Of a DNA stretch of 37,653 nt, positions 32,438 to 37,653 are shown piece after piece (within the stretch, counting starts at the first letter, position 1; every line of letters starts with the position of its first letter). The notes under the pieces are model-generated. The model worked only from the letters and a program-made list of their open reading frames with translations, did no database searches and was not told the origin of the DNA. Position numbers and translations under genes: made by a program. Origin of the DNA: Corynebacterium sp. UBA2622 (GTDB lineage Bacteria > Actinomycetota > Actinomycetes > Mycobacteriales > Mycobacteriaceae); NCBI RefSeq assembly GCF_002339505.1, contig NZ_DDJO01000021.1, positions 1 through 37,653 of the forward strand, given 5' to 3'.

Positions 32438-33172
32438 GTGTCAACCCCGTCACAGGCAAACCGCTCCCACTGGGATGCCGACGCCGGCCGCTACCACGCC
32501 GAACACGCCTCCTACCTCGAGGGTTTTCACTGGTCGCCGGAGATGGTCGCCGAGCGCGACGTGCGGTTGCTTGGCAACGTCTCACACGCCGCCGTCCTCG
32601 AGATCGGCTGCGGCTCCGCCCCCTGCGCCTCGTGGCTCGCTGACGACGGCGCCGGGTTCGTCGCCGGCTTCGATATCTCCCGCGGCATGCTGTCCCGGGC
32701 CCGCAGAAACGTTGCCTTGGTCCAGGCCGATGCGCTCGCGATCCCCTTCCGGGACGGCGCCTTCGACGCCGCCTTTTCCGCGTTCGGAGCCATCCCCTTC
32801 GTGCGGGACATCGATGTGCTGCTCGCCGAAGTCTCTCGCGTCCTCGCGCCCGGCGGGCGTTTCGTGTTCTCGGTGAACCACCCGATGCGGTGGGTCTTCC
32901 CCGACGATCCCGAGGCGTTCACGGCGGAAATCCCCTACTTTTCCCGCGCGTACGAGGAGCGCGACAAGGCCGGCACCCTGACGTATGCCGAGTACCACCG
33001 CACGTTCGGTGACTACGTCCGCGCGTTCAACGCCACGGGTTTCGAGCTCGTCGATTTGCTCGAGCCCGAGTGGCCGGCTGACCTCAAGCAGCGCTGGGGC
33101 CAGTGGTCGCCGGAACGGGGGGCGATATTCCCCGGTACGGCCATCTTTGTCACTCGGCGGAGGGGGGCCTAG
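32438..33172 (+). CDS. Class I SAM-dependent methyltransferase
   Basis: 244-residue methyltransferase (Methyltransf_11-like). SAM motif I is VLEIGCGSAP (53-62), the acidic end of strand 2 is Asp79 in VAGFDIS, motif II/III is VQADALAIPF (95-104), and the post-motif is VLAPGGRFVFSVNHPMRW (135-152). GTG at 32438 is selected because AGGAGG lies 6 nt upstream; the longer in-frame reading adds only Arg/Pro-rich residues. The substrate cannot be inferred. It diverges from rpsA and converges on polA with a shared hairpin at 33297-33332. Confidence 0.9.
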   Translation: MSTPSQANRSHWDADAGRYHAEHASYLEGFHWSPEMVAERDVRLLGNVSHAAVLEIGCGSAPCASWLADDGAGFVAGFDISRGMLSRARRNVALVQADALAIPFRDGAFDAAFSAFGAIPFVRDIDVLLAEVSRVLAPGGRFVFSVNHPMRWVFPDDPEAFTAEIPYFSRAYEERDKAGTLTYAEYHRTFGDYVRAFNATGFELVDLLEPEWPADLKQRWGQWSPERGAIFPGTAIFVTRRRGA

Positions 33173-33290
33173 AAGTTCACCGGGATTTCCCCCAATGTTT
33201 GCCGCGCCACACTTACGGGTGGGCTACGATGCCGGGTGTATATCGGGAGCTGCGGGCCACAAAGCCGCGGGGGGCGGCCGCGTGACCCGG

Positions 33291-33332
33291 GAAAAATCGG
33301 GCGCGCCACCCATCCGGGCCGGCGCGCCCCGA
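33291..33332. terminator. Bidirectional terminator between the methyltransferase gene and polA
   Basis: TCGGGCGCGCC (33297-33307) pairs with GGCGCGCCCCGA (33321-33332) with one bulged C. On the minus strand, the polA direction, the stem is followed by TTTTT (33296-33292), a proper intrinsic terminator. On the plus strand it is followed by CCTTTCT, which is weaker. Confidence 0.7.
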
Positions 33333-33337
33333 CCTTT

Positions 33338-35977
33338 CTAGTGCGCGGCGGCGTCCCAGTTGGAGCCTGTGCCCGCTGACACCTCGAGCGGGACGAGCAG
33401 CGTGATCGCCCCGTCCATCTCGCGTTCCACGATGTCGCGCACCTGTTCCAGCTCACCGGGGGCCACCTCGACGACGAGTTCGTCGTGGACCTGCAGCAGC
33501 ACTCGGGAGTCGAAGTCGCTCAGCGCGCGGTCGACCCGGACCATGGCGACCTTGATGATGTCCGCTGCCGTGCCCTGGATCGGCGCGTTGAGCGCTGCGC
33601 GCTCCGCGTTTTCCCGGGCGAGGCGGTTGTCCGAGTTGAGCTCGGGGAGGTAGCGCCGCCGCCCGAAGACCGTTTCGGTGTAACCGTCACGGCGTGCCTG
33701 CTCCACCACCTCGTCCAGGTAGCGCTTCACTCCGCCGAAGCGCACGAAGTAGCTCTCCATGATTGATTTCGCCTCCACCGGTGCGATACCCAGCTGCTGG
33801 GAGAGGCCGAAGGCGGACAGGCCGTAGACCAGGCCGTAGCTCATCGCCTTGACGCGGCGGCGCAGCTCCGGGGTGACCTGGTCGATGGGCACGTCAAAGA
33901 CGCGGGAACCGACGAAGTTGTGCAGGTCCTCCCCCGCCCTGTAGGCCTCGATGAGCCCGGCATCCTGCGAGACGTGGGCCATCACGCGCATCTCGATCTG
34001 CGAGTAATCGGCGGTGAGCAGGCATTCGTACCCCTCACCCACCGTGAAGGCGGAGCGGATCACGTGCCCGGCCTCCGTGCGCACGGGAATGTTCTGCAGG
34101 TTCGGGTCCGTCGACGACAGGCGCCCGGTGGAGGCGACCGTCTGGTTGAAGGTGGTGTGGATCCGCCCGTCGTCCTGCACCGTCTTGATCAACCCCTCAA
34201 TGGTGGACTTCATCTTCTGGTACTCGCGGTGGGCCAGAAGGGCGTCGAGGAAGGGGTGCGGGTTCTTCGCGGCGAGCGCCTCAATTTCCTTTGCGGCGGT
34301 GGAGTAGCCCGTCTTCGTCTTCTTCGTCTTCGGCAGGTCGAGCTTGTCGAAGAGGATGACGGAGAGCTGCTTCGGGCTCGAGAGGTTCAGGTCGGGTTCG
34401 TCGACCAGCATGCGCGCGTGCTGCTCCACCTCGGCGACCTTGCGGGTGAACTCCTCGAGCTCGCCCTCCAGCACGGAGGCGTCGACCGAGATGCCGGCGT
34501 CCTCCATCTCGGCGAGAATGCTCACCAGCGGAACCTCGAGATCGGAGTAGAGCTCGTAGGAGTCGATGCCGCGCAGTTGCGCGGTGAGCTCCTCGGCCAG
34601 CTCGAGCACGGCGGCGGCGGAGTCGATCAGGGTGGTGTCACCGAGGAGGCTGAGCTGGTCGCCACCCTGCTCCAGCTGGCGCTGGAGGTGGCGCTGGTAG
34701 ACGTCGGGGAGCTCGTAGGTGCGCTGGCCCGGGCGGAGCAGGTACGCGGCAATGGCGGTGTCGTGGGCAATGCCGCGCAGGGCGATGCCGCGGCCGCGCA
34801 GCATGTGGATGGCCGGCTTGGCTCCGTGCAGGTACTTCGGGTCCTCCGACTCGGCCCAGGCCTTGAAGGCGGCATCCTCCTCGGGCGAGAGGTCGGCGGC
34901 CTCCTTCTGGATGCCGCGGCGCTGCTTGTCGACGATCGCCAGCGCGCGCACATCACCGCGGTGCGGCGCACCATTGCCGGCGAGGTACAGGGCGAGGCCC
35001 TGACCTGAGCGCTCCGCGAGCCAGGCGTCGAGGGGGCCGTCGTCGACCTCGATGTCCGAAAGCTCGACGGACTGCACCGGGGCTGCGTCACCCTCGGTCG
35101 GAACGGCGGAGAGGACGCGCTCGCGCAGGTTCACACCGAATTCGAGGTCGTCGAAGGCCTTGGCCACGCGCGAGACGTCGGCTGGCTTCATTTCCAGGTC
35201 GTCGGGGACGACGGGCAGCTCCACATCCGTGACCATGCGGGTCAGCTCGCGGTTGAGGCGCACCTGGTCGATGCGCTCGCGGAAGTTGCTGCCCGCCACC
35301 CCCTTGATCTCCTCGGCGTGCTCGATGAGGCCCTCCAGCCCGCCGTACTGGACGATCCACTTGGTGGCGGTCTTCTCCCCCACCTTCGGCACGCTGGGGA
35401 GGTTGTCGGAGGGGTCACCGCGCAGGGCGGCGAAGTCGGGGTACTGGGCCGGGGTGAGGCCGTACTTGCTCTCCACCTCCTCCGGGGTGAAGCGCGTGAG
35501 TACGGACACGCCGCGGGTGGGGTAGAGAACGGTCGTGGTGTCGTCGACGAGTTGCAGGTAGTCGCGGTCGCCGGTGACGATGACGATCTCGTATCCGCCC
35601 TCGGCCCGCGCCTCGGTGACCAGGGTGGCGACGATGTCGTCGGCCTCGAAGTTCTCCTTGGACAGGGTGACGATACCCAGGTCGCCGAGGATGTCGTCGA
35701 TAAGCGGGACCTGGCCCTTGAACTCGGGCGGTGCCGCCTCGCGCTGGGCCTTGTACTCGGGGTACTTCTCGGTGCGGAAGGTCTTGCGCCCCACATCGAA
35801 GGCGACCGCGGCATGGGTGGGCTGCTCCTCCGCCACGATGTTCGCGAACATGGACAGGAAGCCGTACACCGCGTTGGTGTGCTGCCCGCCCGAGGTGGAG
35901 AAGTTCTCCGCCGGCAGGGCGTAGAAGGCGCGGAAGGCCATGGAATGTCCGTCGATGAGGAGGAGGCGCTTAGTCAC
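33338..35977 (-). CDS. polA: DNA polymerase I
   Basis: Repair and Okazaki-fragment-processing polymerase of 879 residues. The N-terminal 5'-3' exonuclease (1-290) retains its acidic cluster (Asp9, Asp61, Asp113/114, Asp137 in TGDRDYLQL). The middle exonuclease-like domain (about 305-470) lacks the DxE pair (LALYLAGNG at 328-336), so proofreading is probably absent, as usual in actinobacteria. Polymerase motif A is TADYSQIEMR (655-664, Asp657), motif B RRRVKAMSYGLVYG (706-719), and motif C VHDE (830-833). The start is GTG (35975-35977) with TACACT 8 nt upstream, hence probably leaderless. The predicted -35 coincides with a palindrome repeated before hipB. Confidence 0.97.
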   Translation of the reverse strand: MTKRLLLIDGHSMAFRAFYALPAENFSTSGGQHTNAVYGFLSMFANIVAEEQPTHAAVAFDVGRKTFRTEKYPEYKAQREAAPPEFKGQVPLIDDILGDLGIVTLSKENFEADDIVATLVTEARAEGGYEIVIVTGDRDYLQLVDDTTTVLYPTRGVSVLTRFTPEEVESKYGLTPAQYPDFAALRGDPSDNLPSVPKVGEKTATKWIVQYGGLEGLIEHAEEIKGVAGSNFRERIDQVRLNRELTRMVTDVELPVVPDDLEMKPADVSRVAKAFDDLEFGVNLRERVLSAVPTEGDAAPVQSVELSDIEVDDGPLDAWLAERSGQGLALYLAGNGAPHRGDVRALAIVDKQRRGIQKEAADLSPEEDAAFKAWAESEDPKYLHGAKPAIHMLRGRGIALRGIAHDTAIAAYLLRPGQRTYELPDVYQRHLQRQLEQGGDQLSLLGDTTLIDSAAAVLELAEELTAQLRGIDSYELYSDLEVPLVSILAEMEDAGISVDASVLEGELEEFTRKVAEVEQHARMLVDEPDLNLSSPKQLSVILFDKLDLPKTKKTKTGYSTAAKEIEALAAKNPHPFLDALLAHREYQKMKSTIEGLIKTVQDDGRIHTTFNQTVASTGRLSSTDPNLQNIPVRTEAGHVIRSAFTVGEGYECLLTADYSQIEMRVMAHVSQDAGLIEAYRAGEDLHNFVGSRVFDVPIDQVTPELRRRVKAMSYGLVYGLSAFGLSQQLGIAPVEAKSIMESYFVRFGGVKRYLDEVVEQARRDGYTETVFGRRRYLPELNSDNRLARENAERAALNAPIQGTAADIIKVAMVRVDRALSDFDSRVLLQVHDELVVEVAPGELEQVRDIVEREMDGAITLLVPLEVSAGTGSNWDAAAH

Positions 35978-35985
35978 GGTTCCAC

Positions 35986-36014
35986 AGTGTAGACGCGCGG
36001 CCGGTGACGGCAGG
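35986..36014 (-). promoter_or_regulatory. Predicted leaderless polA promoter
   Basis: Minus strand TACACT (35991-35986) ends 8 nt before the GTG of polA, so transcription should start at the start codon. A 17-bp spacer places the -35 at 36014-36009 (CCTGCC), inside the first of three repeated palindromes. The -35 match is weak, as is common in corynebacteria. Confidence 0.5.
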
Positions 36015-36022
36015 TACGTGCC
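36009..36022. repeat. Operator-like palindrome 1 of 3
   Basis: GGCAGGTACGTGCC, one mismatch from the perfect form GGCACG-N2-CGTGCC, followed by GGTTT. It covers the predicted -35 of polA and lies 62 bp before copy 2. Confidence 0.65.
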
Positions 36023-36070
36023 GGTTTCCTTGTTTGGCAGTCGCTGGACGACGGCGGGAGCGCCGTTATA

Positions 36071-36084
36071 GGCACGCTCGTGCC
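36071..36084. repeat. Operator-like palindrome 2 of 3
   Basis: GGCACGCTCGTGCC, a perfect 6-2-6 palindrome, followed by GGTTTGG. It lies just upstream of the predicted hipB -35, 62 bp from copies 1 and 3. Confidence 0.7.
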
Positions 36085-36093
36085 GGTTTGGGG

Positions 36094-36122
36094 TTGTGTG
36101 GGTGGCGCGGGGGCGCTATGGT
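36094..36122 (+). promoter_or_regulatory. Predicted hipB promoter
   Basis: TTGTGT (36094-36099) and TATGGT (36117-36122) are separated by exactly 17 bp. Transcription would begin near 36129, between palindromes 2 and 3. Confidence 0.5.
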
Positions 36123-36132
36123 TTGCCAAAAC

Positions 36133-36146
36133 GGCGCGAGCGTGCC
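36133..36146. repeat. Operator-like palindrome 3 of 3
   Basis: GGCGCGAGCGTGCC, one mismatch from the perfect palindrome, followed by GGTGTGG. It lies immediately downstream of the predicted hipB transcription start, where a bound repressor would block RNA polymerase. Confidence 0.65.
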
Positions 36147-36165
36147 GGTGTGGGAGGAGTTGGCA

Positions 36166-36384
36166 ATGTCGTTGGACGACTTGGGGGAATTCATCCGCAC
36201 CGAGCGCAAGAAGAGGGGCCTCGTCCAGGCGGAGCTGGCGGAGCTGGCGGGGGTTTCGGAGCGTTTCGTACGGGAGTGTGAGAAAGGAAAACCGACCGCG
36301 GAAATCGGCAAGGTGATGGCTCTATTTTCCGTGCTCGGTTTCGATCTCGTTCCCGCACCCCACGTCCCGGAGGCGCTGCGGTGA
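36166..36384 (+). CDS. HipB-like helix-turn-helix antitoxin/repressor
   Basis: 72-residue Cro/CI-type (HTH_3, XRE family) DNA-binding protein. Its helix-turn-helix covers about residues 6-60, with KKRGLVQAELAELAGVSERF containing the first two helices. The short C-terminal tail (GFDLVPAPHVPEALR) contains the hydrophobic/Pro segment typical of HipB proteins. The ATG at 36166 has GGGAGGAG 6-7 nt upstream; the longer in-frame reading would run through the promoter and operators. Its TGA overlaps the GTG of hipA in a GTGA junction, so the pair is translationally coupled. Binding to the three palindromes and to HipA is inferred from the family and arrangement. Confidence 0.85.
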   Translation: MSLDDLGEFIRTERKKRGLVQAELAELAGVSERFVRECEKGKPTAEIGKVMALFSVLGFDLVPAPHVPEALR

Positions 36385-37556
36385 GTGTAAACGATTCTGG
36401 CGCGATCCACGCGGCGGACATCTATGTCGGCGACGAGCTCACCGCCGCCTTCTACCGGCGCCCCGGCATGACAACGGAATTCCGGTACCTTACCCACGCC
36501 ACCCGTTCCGTGGCCACATCTCTACCGCTTCACGTGACCGCGACGACACATAACGGCTCCCTCCCACCCTTCTTCACCAACCTGCTCCCCGAGGGGCGTC
36601 GGCTCACCGCCCTGCGCAAGGGTGTCAAGACCTCCCTCGACGACGAGCTCGGTCTACTCCTGGCCGTCGGCGGCAACACCGTGGGTGACGTGACCGTCGT
36701 TCCGCCCGGGGGCGCACCTCAGACTTCCAGCGCGGTTGTCCTCACCGAACCCCTCGACTTCGGCGCGGCGCTCACATCAGCCGGCATCGCGGACCCGGCC
36801 GCGCTGCCCGGCGTGCAGGACAAGGCGTCAGCGCGCACGATCGCGGCTCCGGTGTCAGGTGGCAACACCGACTACATCCTCAAGGTTTCACCCCCGGAGT
36901 ACCCCGCGCTGGTGGAAAACGAGGCCGAATGCTTCGCGATGATCGGCAGAGCACGGCGACGGTTCCCCGTCGCTTCCGTGGATCTCCGCCACGACCGGCA
37001 TGGGCGCGCCGGTCTGCTGGTCCGGCGTTTCGACCGCTTACATGGAAAGCGCCTCCACGTCGAAGATGCCGCCCAGATCATGGGCCTCTACCCGGCAGAA
37101 AAGTACTCACCCTCGATGGAGGACCTGGCCACCGCACTTAGCGGTGTGTCGGCCTCCCCCACCCTGACCGCCCGGTCAATCGCGTTCCAGACCGCGTGCG
37201 CCTGGCTCACGGGCAACGGTGATCTGCACGCGAAGAATCTTTCCCTCATGGATACCGGGAACGGGTTCCAGGTTTCGCCGCTATACGATATTCCGTCGAC
37301 ACTCCCCTACGGCGACACAAGCCTCGCCCTCAGCGTCCAGGGGGCACGCGACAATATCAGCTCGTCAATGTTCCGCACCTTTTGCGCCGAGATCGGCCTG
37401 CCGCCCAAAGCCGCCGACAGGGTGATGCACCAGGCTCTGGAGGTGACCGAGGGTGCAGCCGAGCGCCTTATCGCGGCAATTGGCTGCACGCCGCGGCAGG
37501 CTCGGGACGTTCGCCGAGTTCTCGGGCGGAGGCGGAAACTGTGGGGCGCCGGCTGA
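36381..37556 (+). CDS. HipA-like serine/threonine kinase toxin
   Basis: HipA family kinases phosphorylate targets such as glutamyl-tRNA synthetase and cause dormancy, and are neutralised by HipB. It has 391 residues, shorter than E. coli HipA (about 440). The HipA N-terminal domain is at about 10-110 (IYVGDELTAAFYRRPG; NLLPEG). The Gly-rich loop is LPGVQDKAS (142-150), the nucleotide-binding lysine Lys168 (YILKVSP), the catalytic loop GNGDLHAKN (278-286, Asp281, Asn286), and the metal-binding Asp303 in LYDIPS. The kinase core therefore looks intact. At the position aligned with the E. coli autophosphorylation serine (Ser150) I read Ala141, though the alignment is by eye. GTG start, coupled to hipB. 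The target is unknown. Confidence 0.85.
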   Translation: MSVNDSGAIHAADIYVGDELTAAFYRRPGMTTEFRYLTHATRSVATSLPLHVTATTHNGSLPPFFTNLLPEGRRLTALRKGVKTSLDDELGLLLAVGGNTVGDVTVVPPGGAPQTSSAVVLTEPLDFGAALTSAGIADPAALPGVQDKASARTIAAPVSGGNTDYILKVSPPEYPALVENEAECFAMIGRARRRFPVASVDLRHDRHGRAGLLVRRFDRLHGKRLHVEDAAQIMGLYPAEKYSPSMEDLATALSGVSASPTLTARSIAFQTACAWLTGNGDLHAKNLSLMDTGNGFQVSPLYDIPSTLPYGDTSLALSVQGARDNISSSMFRTFCAEIGLPPKAADRVMHQALEVTEGAAERLIAAIGCTPRQARDVRRVLGRRRKLWGAG

Positions 37557-37653
37557 GTTCGCGCCCCTGGGGGTGCGCTGGCGTGGGGGCGTCCTCGAGC
37601 CGTTGGATAGGCCAGGCGTAGTGTGCCTTTAAAGTCCGCAACGCGGAGTCGAC
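37557..37653. other. Right-edge sequence after hipA
   Basis: A small GC-rich inverted repeat (GCGCCCC / GGGGTGCGC with one bulged base, about 37561-37578) follows hipA by a few bases and may be a weak terminator without a T-tract. No gene is visible in the remaining sequence. Confidence 0.3.

Noticed and set aside
36009..36146. Three-unit tandem repeat or CRISPR-like array
   Set aside because: The repeats are 14-bp palindromes with unrelated 48-bp intervals that contain the promoter; there is no cas gene, and the repeat is too short for CRISPR.
36004..36165. N-terminal extension of the HTH protein
   Set aside because: The added residues cover the operators and the predicted promoter; the ATG at 36166 has a strong Shine-Dalgarno and begins the HTH domain.

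Overview
The window looks like a contiguous piece of a Corynebacterium-type (high-GC actinobacterial) chromosome. The evidence is the high G+C content, the gene order argC-argJ-argB-argD-argF-argR-argG-argH, four-domain actinobacterial ribosomal protein S1, a HelD-type helicase, a polymerase I whose proofreading site has decayed, and many -10 hexamers 6-8 nt before start codons (leaderless mRNAs). I saw no tRNA, rRNA, CRISPR array, insertion sequence or prophage gene. The genus assignment is inference from gene content and synteny.

Layout. Positions 1-14000 are read on the minus strand: pheS-pheT, then argC-J-B-D-F-R, argG-H, a 60-residue Trm112-like protein and tyrS, ending in a hairpin at 120-145. 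The argB/argD, argD/argF and argF/argR junctions are 4-bp ATGA overlaps, and argG/argH abut. An ArgR-operator-like double motif sits on the pheT stop codon just before argC. From 14.2 to 16.1 kb come a Tat-exported lipoprotein of the intradiol dioxygenase fold (+) and a convergent TrmH/SpoU RNA methyltransferase (-). From 16.1 to 17.6 kb lies infC-rpmI-rplT (-), where infC starts at ATC behind a leader of about 240 nt with an attenuator-like hairpin. A DUF2339-type membrane protein (+) diverges from it and overlaps the 3' end of uvrA (-).

From 22.5 to 26.5 kb three plus-strand genes follow: a metallo-beta-lactamase-fold hydrolase, a DoxX-like protein with a long lysine-rich tail, and helD. 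On the minus strand come two universal stress proteins, uvrB, a DUF4259 protein, coaE and rpsA. A SAM methyltransferase (+) diverges from rpsA and converges on polA (-). The right edge is a hipB-hipA-like pair (+) diverging from polA.

Functional themes are arginine biosynthesis with its own repressor, translation (tyrS, pheST, infC-rpmI-rplT, rpsA, rRNA methylation) and DNA repair/replication (uvrA, uvrB, polA). The most unusual signal is in the polA/hipBA intergenic region. Three copies of the palindrome GGCACG-N2-CGTGCC (two with one mismatch) lie at an exact 62-bp period. The first copy covers the predicted -35 of polA and the third sits just after the predicted hipB transcription start. 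This suggests a HipB-type repressor that may control DNA polymerase I as well as its own operon.
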